NCBI RefSeq assembly: GCF_041296385.1
Contig: NC_091013.1
Coordinates: 68,975,563-69,039,562, forward strand
DNA: 64,000 nt
Source of the DNA: Aphelocoma coerulescens
Lineage: Eukaryota > Chordata > Aves > Passeriformes > Corvidae
Reading direction: 5' to 3'
The first letter of the stretch is position 1; each line of letters begins with the position of its first letter. The translations under genes were made by a program, and so were the position numbers. Positions 24,621 through 36,300 of this stretch are shown here, one piece after another. The notes under the pieces are model-generated. The model was not told the origin of the DNA. It made no database searches and saw only the letters and a program-made list of their open reading frames with translations.

Positions 24621-27600
24621 GGGAAAAAAGTGAGGGGGATTTGTAATTTTAAATATTGTGCTCTATTGACGCTTCCAAGAAAGCACACTGTAGATCTGTC
24701 TTTGGACATTCCATGTGTCAAAAGCCTGGGAGATATAAGTTATCACTGCTGCCAGCACAGAAAAGCAAGGCACCAGGTGGTACACAGTTACGTTTATTGA
24801 AGGACAGATCACATTCTTCCCCGAAAAAGTACAAAGACAAACCACCTGCCCTTTTAAACAGTGATTTCATATCAGCATTTTAGTTTCCACTTTATATTGA
24901 TCTCCATAAGCATTAAGGCATAACCTTTGTCAGATGCCCATGTTTACCCACCACAATTTCATTATTAAATAATCGTATTTAATATGGAGCATTTGATGTA
25001 CGAGTACAACTGGGACAAGTCCCTGTGGCTAATATTCATTTTAGCTATATGGCTATTTGTTACTGAGAGCTATCTGCAGCTGCATCAAAGACAGTATGAA
25101 TACACAGAACAGTGCTGAGTCCACAGAGCCATGAGAGCATGAGCTGGCTTTTATTCTCTTCTCTTGCATCAGCAGCCTTTCCAAAGCACGTTTTAATGAG
25201 TGCCACCACGAGAAAAACAATCGATTGGATAGCCAGCAAGCCCTCCAGCTATATCCTGATTAGACAGAAGTGGTAGGTAAAGAGCCATATTTTTACTCAT
25301 ATCCTGGGAAAATGTAAAAAAACCAGTGTCATATGAGTTCTGCCGTACCAGTTCTACAGTGTTTCATAAAAATCATACTAGTGCTTCTTCTCATGCACTT
25401 ATCTGCCCTTCCCATTCCTGAGGCAGCAGCATCCACACCTGTATTGCTCAATAGATACTTACCCATATTTCCCTTACTTAGGTGTCATCATAGACAAAAG
25501 CCTTACTAAAAAATAATAAAAAAAATATTAAAATTACATATTAAAACAAAACACCCACACAAACCTAAATTTTCTTTTTACAGTTTTCTTAAACATGCTT
25601 CTCCTCCAGTTCTGGAAGGGGATTGCTAGTGACTCACTCTTTCAAATTTATATCTATCATAGCTCTACTTCTCATCTTGTTGTCACTAACAATAGTTAAC
25701 AGTCCAACTATAACCACCAAAGGCTGAAGATTAAAGTAGAAAAGACATGTAACTCTTCTGCCTTCCCAGCCCCCGCAGTGGCTAAGTTGGTTTTTCTTTC
25801 TTTTGGGCACCCATAGAAATATTTTCATGTTCATACTCTTACCTAATGTATTGTTTTCTTATACCATAGACATTTTTGCACCTGCTAATTGTTCAGGAAA
25901 AAGCCTCAGAATATCCTTAGAAAGCTATGTTGAAATAGGTTTACCTTTACAGGTAAAAAAAAGGCACAGAAGAACAGAAGGCAACATTCTCAGCTGCAAG
26001 ACTTCTGTTTATTTATCAACCACCCACACAGAAAGCTTGATTTTCAGAGGAAAAGAGCTGAGCCCCTGGATTCCCATTTGTCACAATTACCACGAAAAAC
26101 TGAAGAGGCTTAACCTGCCCTAGTAGGAACAGAATTGAATCCAGGAGCTCCTGAGCATGTAAACCATCAACAGCAGGTGTCTCTGACCTACAGCGTTTAT
26201 CCAGAGATGCCCCAGGGCAAAACAGTATTGTACAACAGGCTGGAAACAGTCTTTTCAGCCTCCTCTTTTCCTCAGAAGGAGCCTGAATCCTGGTAGGGCT
26301 GGCATCAAACCCAAAAGACTTAGAAGGTTTTACTTTATTTCTGGTTTTGATTTGTTTTTTGGCTTTTTTTTTTACCTTCTTCTTCTTTCATCCCCCTCCC
26401 CCACCACTTTATTCTTCTCCTGGTTGTGTAAGCAGTTTTGAATGCTCTAACTCACATGAGTAAAGGCTTCTGGAGAAGGGAAGATTACACAGATTATTTA
26501 ATGAGAGTCAGACTCATCCTCCCCATAGTCACTCCTTCTAGCTTCACAATCCTTCATTCTTGGCAAGCTCCAAACAACAACCTATCCCTGCACCTCATCT
26601 ATTGCATGTCTAGTTGTCTTTGTTCTTGACCAGTTCCCTTCTCTGACCAGATGTCATCAGTTCCAGATGTCTGCTCAGTTACTCTGTTCCCTGTCTTTGT
26701 TTTTTTGCAAAAGAAGGGGGGCAAACTTAGATCATTCAAACAGCAAACCAGAAAAATCTGTGTTACAAATACACAAGTTTTCCTGCTATATGACACTTTA
26801 ACAGGCTTTTTTGTTCCTCTTACTAGACATCAACTGACATGGCTGTGAGGGATTATTATTACCTTCACTTTTGCAGGCAGAGAAACTAAGAAAATGATGC
26901 TTCACATCATTCCTTCAAGCAGGCCTAGGAGTTCTGACACTCCCACCTACTTCAATGGGAATATAGATTAGCTCAACACTGAGTGCCTTTGAAAACCCTA
27001 CCCCACATTTCTGCCTCAAAGCAGCTCAAAACCTAACTCCCAGGCTCCTTTTAGTCAGTAAACACTGCATCTGTTTCTAGGAAGTTATAAACACAGCATT
27101 TTGCAAAACAACTGTGCAAAATCTCTGGAAAAATAAAAAAGAAAGATATAAAAATGCATAAAGCTATTGCACTTAGGTAATACCAGTGTGGACTTTAAGC
27201 CATGTCGCATAAAATACATGAAAGGGCAAAAGATTATAAACACTGCAGCTGCTGATCTGCTCAACACATCTAATGCAATATTCAGGCTTTTCCAGAAATG
27301 GAAATCAATTATGCCCAGAATTATTAATGCAGGGGCAATACGTAAATATGCAGAACTGCCAGCCCTGGAGTGAACAGAATATATGCTTCTCGTTGGCTTA
27401 CTGCTGAGACATTTTCACAGCACTGGTTCCTATGGAAGTTTGAGTAAATGTGTTTACACAGTAATTTCAAAATGCAAAAACTATTTTAAGTTGCTGCCAT
27501 AATCAAGATCAATGGTGCAATGTTTAGCAAAGTGTTAGATGACCAAAAAAACTGCAGTATGTGTTCCCCTTATATGTTAGCAGTGGAGCTTGGCACTACT

Positions 27601-28119
27601 TTGAAAATCCAAAACCTTCACTGAGGCTCCAGACAGCCACATCTCTGCTCTTGGTACCTTATAACACTTCAATTCCTGCAATACTAATGAGCTTTTCCCT
27701 AAACAATGTCAAAGAAACACTGCCATGGTTTACAACAACCCATTGCTATACTAGCAGTGCAATCAGTTAAAATAAATTAGAGATGAGTGACTTAGTTAAT
27801 CATCTTCTTACTGCACTTCAAAATGAGAATAAGCTGCTCAGTGAACCTTGGACAAGCATTATGACTGATTCTGACAGTTTTTAAGTACCTCATAATTCAG
27901 GAGCATAAGTCTTTAAAATTGCAGAAGTCCTAGGCTTCTTGGTAATTCAGGCACTCCTGAAAACTTTCTCCAGGTCAACTGAAACCTGTCACACCCAACA
28001 TCAAGTTCAGCTTTAGCCCGTGCTTGTTTCTAAACATACAGGATGCCATGGATTGAGTTGGTTTCATTTAATCTTCTCAGTTACAAAGGTCAAAGCTACC
28101 AAATAACTCTTCTGTTCAT
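24621..28119. other. Intergenic; possible conserved elements only
   Basis: Candidate conserved noncoding stretches at 24940-25110 and 27120-27380, and a pyrimidine-rich segment at 26338-26400. No gene is supported. Confidence 0.5.
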
Positions 28120-28558
28120 TGATGCCTTAAGAGGCCTCCCAGAAACAGAAACTAGATGGGAGAAAGGGAATAAAAGTAGGTATTTATTTGAAAGGCCTTC
28201 AAAGGTACACCTTGGGGAGCCAGAGGCTATTGCCAAGAGGGACCCCAAGATGGATGACAGGTCACAAGTTCTTCACACTTTTATAGGTTTGGTTCATTTG
28301 CATAGCAGGGTTAATTCTCCAATTAAAGCTTCAGTTAATGATGTAATTCCCCTCAGCTTTCCCCCCTCTCAGAGGCTCTTTGGTTTATACTTTTGGGCCT
28401 AGGACGCTCAGGGTGTCCTTGGAGAGCAGGCCTGGAGAGGCTTTGTTATGTCTGCCTAGCGTGAGACAGCAGAAGTTAACAGGCTACAAGAAACTTCAGA
28501 GTTACACACTAGGCAGTACAGGATTTGAAAAATATAAAAGTTAAAACCTAAGGCATCA
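28120..28558 (-). mobile_element. Solo LTR of an avian endogenous retrovirus
   Basis: A 439-bp unit bounded by a perfect 10-bp terminal inverted repeat, TGATGCCTTA at the left and TAAGGCATCA at the right (TG...CA ends). Read on the minus strand it has LTR order: U3, TATA box TATAAAAG (28285-28278), then about 90 nt on AATAAA (28188-28183), then U5. No gag, pol or env and no second LTR are nearby, so it is a solo LTR left by recombination. Target duplication is unclear; if the right end is placed at 28555, TCAT flanks both sides. The family is probably ERVL-like, but that is from memory. Confidence 0.8.
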
Positions 28559-29664
28559 TCACTGTGATAGCAGATGGCACAAAGGACCAAATGGGCATGA
28601 AAAAAGTTATGAAAACAACTGTGGCAACATTTTAGTCATCAATTATGACAGAGATGGCTGTGACAGAACTAATGCCACAGGTGACAGATCAAACACTGAA
28701 ACTCTGTGAGGCATCTCAAAATTAGGGGAGCATGTTGGCACACAGATGACCAAGAACACATTCAAACCAGTAAGAGGCAGTGTGCACAGGTACATACAAA
28801 GCAACAAAAAGCACAAAACCCCCTCTACACACTACATCTACACAAATGGTAGAGAATTTTACCATTAAATTTCCTACCTCCCACTTTAAACTCCTGAGGA
28901 TCAAGCCACCAAATTGGAGAGGGCACCAGATTGCATGTCAAATAAAGGTGATTGAAGATATTGCCTTCTGCTTTCAGAAGAGTCTGCTTATCCTTTTTTT
29001 TTTTTTTTTTTTTTTACTTATTTATTTTATTCTCCTGGCTTTGATAAGCAATGATGAAACCAAAATATTGGCATATATGATTCACAGTTATGAGAACTAT
29101 ATATTTCTGGCATGCATGGCAGCAAAGCACCATACCTGCGATTCCAAGCTACAGCAACACAACTGCTGTATCAACCTGGGCTCTGCAGGATATCTCCCAA
29201 GCTGTACTACACATCTTAAGGTTCAGCACTGTGAAGATTGGTTACTGTTGAGGATTAACTTGCCCCTGGACTGCTTCTCAGTGACCACAGCTCCTAATTT
29301 TGTCTGGGTGTCAAGAAGTAGGTGACCAAAGCAGTCAGCATTTTCTCAGCCTTAGAGATCACGTGTTCAGGTCAGGCACAACTCCTCACCATTTTTCCCC
29401 AACACGTATGTATATATTTATGTATATTTATGTATGTATAGATGCACATAAAAAACACAAACTCACATAGAACATACTAAAAGGCAGAAGCTCTCTTTCC
29501 CAGTAGCTCAGGAGACTACTCCATGCTTTTTACAGAATGTTGCTCTTGTCATCCTTCACTGTCATTTTTTGTCATTTAATTAACATTGAGCTGTTCAGCA
29601 CAGCTGTTGAACACAGGGCAAAACCAGCCCCTCTACCTTAATTTTACCTATTCTATCTGTGCAT
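28559..29664. other. Intergenic; nothing recognised apart from T22
   Basis: Between the solo LTR and the CR1 at 29.7 kb. It contains the T22 tract and a TATGTATATTTATGTATGTA stretch near 29405-29440. No gene. Confidence 0.55.
28994..29015. repeat. T22 homopolymer
   Basis: Twenty-two consecutive T. A long plus-strand frame over 28780-29325 runs through it as poly-Phe and is therefore not credible as a gene. Confidence 0.9.
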
Positions 29665-30045
29665 CCTGTGGGATGACAGGAAAATCCAGGTTACACCTCT
29701 CTTCTGGAAGCCCCCAGCCCAGAGCAGAGCTAAACTCACAGCCACAGCAGGTGTTCCAGGTTTGTTCCAGTGACTTCTAGACACCTCCAAGGGAGGAGAT
29801 TCCACCATATCTCTGGCTAATCTGCATCAGTGCTTAAGACCAATCTCATAATGAAGTATTTTTCCTCAAGTGTAGACAGAGAGTTTTCCTTGCTGCTGTT
29901 GCAGCTGCTGCATCCCAGCCTCAGCTATGTGCTCAGAGAAATCCCATGCTTGCTTTCTAACAACCGTCTTTTAAACAGCTGAAAGCAAATTTCCTTAACC
30001 ATCTTTTCCCAGGCTAAACAAACCCTGCTTCCTCAGTTGTGGGCA
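29665..30045 (-). mobile_element. Decayed CR1 fragment
   Basis: Minus-strand CR1 recognisable from CACCTCCAAGGGAGGAGATT, a diverged CTGCATCAGTGCTTAAGACC, and CAGGCTAAACAAACCCTGCT at the right edge, in the order expected for a reversed CR1 3' region. The edges are approximate. Confidence 0.65.
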
Positions 30046-30119
30046 AAACAGACCTGAGTTGGGCAAAATTAACTTAATTTATTGCCAATTGAAATAAATA
30101 TTTAACTACTGATTTGATT

Positions 30120-30520
30120 AGTGGGAAAGAAAGAGGCAAACTTTGAAACAGCTTTCATTCCCTTGTTCCCAAGGCCTGGCTTCCCTCCAGACTGCAGTAC
30201 ACAGGGATGCAGTCAGTGTGTAAATGGCTCATCTTCAACACTCCACCTACCTCACCTTTCCCTCTTCTCTGGTGTGGGACCCTTTCCCAGTGCTGCAGAG
30301 GAATCCTTTGCCTCCAGCCTCAGTCTTCCCTCAGGTTTACTCCTGCCAGGTATTTTCCTCCTTTCTTAAATACACTTTCCCTGAGGAACAATATGTTGGC
30401 TGCAGGGCTCAGCTGTGCCCTGAGGTGGATGGGTCGGAGGCATCCAGGACACGTCTGTGTCCTGGATGGGGCAGCCCCCCACTGCCAGCACCTCACCACA
30501 GACACCCAGCAAAGCCATGT
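30120..30520. repeat. GC-richer block, possible dispersed avian repeat
   Basis: A block richer in G and C than its surroundings, with overlapping open frames in several phases. The run from CTGGTGTGGGACCCTTTCCC through TCCTTTCTTAAATACA to GAGGTGGATGGGTCGGAGGC resembles a dispersed avian repeat I recall, possibly of retroviral origin, but I cannot name the family. I see no gene. Confidence 0.3.
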
Positions 30521-31320
30521 AATTAGATGATCCTTAACTCAATCCTCTTCCACTGCAGATGGAAAGCATCAGCATGTTGCTGCCAGGAAAGATTAAGGGA
30601 AAGACACCATTGCATGCCTCAGGCCTTGTTGTGTCCTTCACTGCTAAGTTGCCTGCTCCTTTCAGAGTTTTATCTACATAAACTGTTTATCCTCCTTTAC
30701 CTTAATTATCTGCTTCCAGTACTCTTTGAAAAATGGAGAGTTAAGAAGTCCAGGCCATGTCCAACCATTCAAGCACCACTGAGGTGAGCATTACTAAAAA
30801 CAAAATAGGTATCAAAATCCATGCTATTACCTCTGTTATTTAAAGAAATACTGGAAGAGCATGAAGTCCTTTAGTGATATTGATTTCAGATAAAAACCAG
30901 AAGGTGATATTTAATACTAGCATAATAATTACAGTTAGTATACATTAGCAGTGCTTCTCTGCATAGAAGACATCTAGCCAAATCCTGTCTAACTGATGGC
31001 TTGGGTAGCTTGCCAGGAGGCAGAGAGATTGCCTCTGATTTGTATACACTAGGAAAAAAAATTGGTGAATCAGCTTTCATTACAAGCTGGCTTCAGCTAG
31101 AGCTGTATCTTCAGCTGCATGAAGCTGCCAGCAGTTACTCTTAGCATTCATTAGGAAATTACTTTCCCAGGGACTGTGGACCTTGCAGACCTGCAGCTTA
31201 CACCTACTGCCTTCATGAGACCATGATGAGAGCTGCAACCCATCCCCCAATGCCTGTGTTTTTAGAGGATGTTCAGTAACTGGACAGGACTGCTGCAAAC
31301 ACATGAGAGCTAGAAATAAT

Positions 31321-31361
31321 TTATTATCATAAATATGATAGAAATATTTTATTATCATAAA
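31321..31361. repeat. Imperfect tandem duplication
   Basis: TTATTATCATAAA at 31321-31333 and 31349-31361, in AT-rich sequence. Confidence 0.75.
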
Positions 31362-33304
31362 AAGCCCCAAACAAATCCAAGCATAGAAAACTCAGTCCAT
31401 TTTGTATACGACTGTGGGTTAACTAAATTGCTGTGGTTAAATTCTCACATGAGAAGAAAATGCAGTTAGTGAAGGGCTCCTTAGCCTAGCTGGTGAAAGG
31501 ATAACTAAAGGACTTGAAATTAGTCAGATACATAGAAGCTAAAAATAGAAAGGTTCTAGTATCAAGAGGGATTTAACAGCACCCAAACATGGTTAAAGGC
31601 ATTAGAAAGTCTGATAAATGCTTTTGACCTTAAAAATCAATGCACCCATACAGACATCAGCTAAGGCCTCTGTACACTATGACTCAATATTGAGCAAAAA
31701 ACCCCATCACTTTTTGTTGCCAAAGCCTGAACTGCAACAAGCCTTCTAATTAACCATCACCCACAACCATCCTAACACACCACTTATGTCAAATTATACA
31801 CATAGGTTTCTTCTACGGCTGAAGTACAATTTGAGACTGCTCATACACAGAAACTTAAAAGGTTTGCTGGTGAAACAAATGAAAAGCAGTCTGCTCAGCA
31901 GGATCCTAGAAAGCATTTATTAAAGACAGTACAAACACAAATGAGACAATGAATTAAGCAAAAGAGCAATCATGCTCTCTGAACAAGAAGCCATGATCCT
32001 GTTCAGCCTCTGCACAATGGGATCAGCCCCAATAAGGCTACCCACTCATTTCAGTCCAAGTGTATACTGATGAGCAATGGAGGCTTCATGCGTTCTTTTG
32101 GCTTTCTACTGGCATTAGGACTTTCCTTAGGAAAAAAACCAAAGGAGCCAAGTTCTTAATCAAAAAATGGAGGGTTCTCAGCAGAAATTGCCATCACCAT
32201 CCCTGGATGTGGAGTATAGCAAAAATATTTGTAAAATATCTTCCTATCCTAAACTCTGATCATGAAATGCAGGCCCCCATTTGATGACTGTGTGAGATTC
32301 TGTGAAGATTTCACGAGTTGAAAATAGTGGCAATCAATAAGGTTAGAAAACAAAAATCTAGCCTTTAATCCTCTACCCATTTATAGATCAAGGCCAGATG
32401 GATTCATTACATTCAATACTGTAATGAGCTTTTTTCTTTTTAGCTTTAATGTTACATTGAATTTTATACCATTACAGTTAATGCCACTCTTGAGTTTTTC
32501 AGAAACTTTAAGATGAGTTACCACACAGAAATTCCCAGAATCTCCTTGAGCATCCTTAGAATGATCACTTTTGTCACACCATACCAGGAAATGTATTATT
32601 TTTTCACACACTTACCAACCAACCGTGTGGAGGCTTTTCTCATCCCAAAGCACCCATAAGTTTCTCCAGATGAAGAGCAAATTTTGATTAATGTGTTGTG
32701 CTAGAGACAATTCTGTGCAGTATTGATACAATATTGACAGCATAGTCTTTATGATACTTTGATTAATTAATTTAAGTTTGGTGGGTGTTGGGGTTTCTAT
32801 ATCCTTTTTTTGTGGTTTTTTTTGTTTAGCTTTAAAAAGAAATTGCTTCTGTCTTTACAATACAGCTATGAATGGTTCTGGAGGTTTCATCTGACAATAA
32901 AATAAAGGATTTTTCCCCAGTTAAGTGCAGTCAGCATTTGCTTTAACACAAGTGGGAGTTACAGAGATCAGCAGTTCCCATGTAGCAACCTCTGGCCCTG
33001 AGAATGATATTCAACAGCAGAACCCACTCGTACATCACTTACTGCCCAGCTCAGTGATCTGGGACCATGAGCAGTGGTTATGCTATGAGTGCCATGGTGG
33101 ACTAAAGTCCACGCACTAAAACAAGAAGGCATTTACAGAAGGTACAGTTTTGTGAGGCAAAATCTGGCAAACTGCAGCAGAGCTTTCTGCACTGATTACT
33201 TGCAGAAAAAATAGGGCCAGCAGAGACTGTTTACTCCCTGTTGGGATTGTCTTTTCACCAGGTGATACAGGACAAGTAGCTAAGAAAAGATTAAGAGCCA
33301 AGTT

Positions 33305-33355
33305 GGTGCAGGGAGATACTTTTAAAAGTATGGGTGCAGGGAGATACTTTTAAAA
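33305..33355. repeat. 23-bp direct repeat, period 28
   Basis: A 23-bp unit beginning GGTGCAGGGAGATACTTTTA occurs without mismatch at 33305-33327 and 33333-33355. The identity suggests a recent duplication. Confidence 0.92.
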
Positions 33356-36300
33356 CTGGGTGTGCTCTATTCAACACTAGTGTGTCAGCCCTCCTCCGTA
33401 TTACTTGCTGGCTCTGGGCCAAGAGCCCTGCACAGTGTTATCCTGCTGGCAAAGGAGCCTCTGCAGGGCCACATCATCCTTCCATTTCATTTGAAAGTTG
33501 TGAGCAGTCACTAAGAGAGAAAGGAGTACAATGTCCAGCTAGCAGATGCACAGGCATATGCAGAAAATTGCATTTGTTCACGGGTGCTCAAGTGCCTACT
33601 GAAGACATGCCTGTATGATGTGAGCACACTCTGCTCTCCCTGGTACCTCTTCTATTCAGAGATAACTCCACCTCCTGAAAGCTGCTACTGTTATCTAGAA
33701 CAAAACATTTGTTTTCCTTTAGCCAGCATCCATGGAGCACCTCAGGCAGCCCACACCTCTGTGCACAACACGTAGTTCAGCAACTGTCTTAAAATAAACC
33801 TGTATAAATATCTGCAAAAGCTCAAAAAGCATAAGGAACACAGGCCCAGTCACAGCTCAGCAACATAACTGTCCAAACATTTCCCTTTGACTCAAAAAGC
33901 TTCACTGACAAATTTTTTATTGAACTGTTACACACTGCTGCAGCACTCAGATGACTGCCCTGGATGGAAGTTTTCCACTGACTCTGACAGTGCAGCTTCT
34001 GCCTCCTATTTAACAGGTTAAAGATGAGAGCAAATACATTTTAGAAATAGCTGTAGAAAAAGAAAAGTATGAATTTGAATGGGTGAGCATCTTATGAAAG
34101 TAAAATTCAATTCAAGTTGGGACAGGAAAAGGACAACATGGCTAAGATAAAAAAAATGATACTTAAATACCATGAACTGGGCAACAATCATCATACATAA
34201 ACACTCTCCTTATAGCTAGATTATCTTGAAACAAAAATCAGCACTCAAATTTTCAATGAGCAAGAGAAACACATTCTAACTTAAAAATTACAACTGATTT
34301 CCCCCCTCTTTCCTGCACAAACCATACAAGAGCTGTAATATTAGAAGCACTTCATCTGCCCAACCTGCAATATAAGGAGATGCTCCTACATGAGATTTGC
34401 TTCAACAGATCACTTATGTCATGAATATTAGCAGAGCACTTTCCATCATATTTTTATCCTCTCTGAATCAAGCTTTAAGTCAACATCAGTTATCCTGATT
34501 TTTATAGCCAGGGGAAAAAAAATCTTACAGAAAATGTTTGATAAACTAGTGCAAAGAGTCAAGCTTCACAGTACAAGACTAGAGACGTTCTGAAAAGATC
34601 ATTTATTTTTTTAAAGTATCTTTGGATCACCAGATGTGAGAGCTAGACAGCACAGCTGACAACCTTACATTGCAACTTGGCTAAAGCCAGGTTACATTTA
34701 ATGAAAAATTACTTGAACATAACTGTTGTTGCAGTGATCACACATGTCTCTGGTCTACCCAAAAACATGTAAAAAGGAATCCAAGACCAAACACCTTCTT
34801 GGGCTCTGACCCTTTTGGGGAACGCTGAGGTTGGCTTTCCCCTCAAGCCCCGGACCAAGGATGCTGGTGCCCTCTTCTGGTCCTGTCCTTCGGAGACCAT
34901 CAGGATACAGCGTCTTTCTGGTTTAACAAAACAAAAAGCTCAAGGTCTTTTCCTGCGTGGCTGAATCCAGCTGTGCCTCTTCAGTAAACAGAGGTGACAG
35001 TAGTTCAGGGACACTGGGACAGGTGTGCTGTTTGAAAGCACGTGCTATGCAAATGTGCTTCAGAGTGAACCTGTTTCTGCCACCCCAGTATCTCACTCCA
35101 TTGTCACATGGAGGAACAGCACCGCTGTTGCTGCTCATCTGAACTCTGTTTTGCCACCCATCTCGTTAATTCTCAGGTATTTCTATCCTCTTTAGGAGGT
35201 GAAAACATAACCAAATGGATTATTCTGTTTTGAGATACATGTCACTTCAGTGTCTGCCTAAACAGGGATAGAGTTTACGTTATTCCATTGTACGCAGCTC
35301 GCGCCATCTGTTGAATGCCGTGGGGTCTAGCGCCCTCTCTTACTTCCTCAAGTTATTTGCACGTCAAAACACAAACAACAGTAAACAAGCAGAAAAGGCA
35401 GCTTGGCTGCAGATGGTGGAGGGAGGAGACTTTCTTGCCAGAACTCAATGTTTCATCATGAGCCTGTTCTTTCAGCACTTGGCTCCGGTAAGGCTCTTCT
35501 GTGTTCAAATAAAGAAGATCTGAAAAACAAGGACTGAGGACTCCCCTATGCTTTTACTAGGTATTTACTGGTATTAATGGAAGGGACACTTGGTCATTCT
35601 AGACACACTACTAAGATGAAAGAAGGGCAGACTACAAGCATGAGCTCTGAGCACAGACATCCATATAGCCTGTAAGCTCACACTGAGTATTTTGTCCTGC
35701 TCTCTCCAAGACAAATCTACTTTAAAAACTAGCCAGCCCTAAGCACCACGCAAACAAGCCAAATGGAGACAGACATTTGGCCAGGAACCAGCCCTTTCTC
35801 AATCCACAATTATTTTTCAGTACCAGCAAAGCATAACTAGACAAGCACTGTACAAAAGTCCAAGACAGAGCCATAATTTTGGCATCTTCAGGAGGATTAG
35901 GGCCAGGACTGCCTGGTCTTTCATGGCCCAGACACAAGTTAATTTGATGCAGGTAGGCATGTACTTTAGTATTAACTGTATCATGTGGTCCTTCTGTAGG
36001 CTGTTCTGTAAGTTTGTCTGTGCTAATTGTCTTCAGTGTTTGCAGGGCTGCTATCTACAGTGACAAACCACAAGGAGTGCACAGAAGAGCTGTGACTGGC
36101 TATATTAGACACTTATCACACAGGCTGCCTAAACCTCTGCTTCTCTACATCTCTGCAGGAACATCTCCGCAGTGCACATCCTCCATAAACTTGTTGTTAG
36201 GGATGTTCATTTTGGGCATCTCATCATGCAAAGCTTTGTCTTTTTTTGCTATTAAGTAAATGCAATATAAACAAGCATCCAAGAGAAAGTCAGAGCTTAC

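Noticed and set aside
28780..29325. 181-codon plus-strand open frame
   Set aside because: It runs through the T22 tract as poly-Phe, has no recognisable domain, and lies in AT-rich intergenic DNA.
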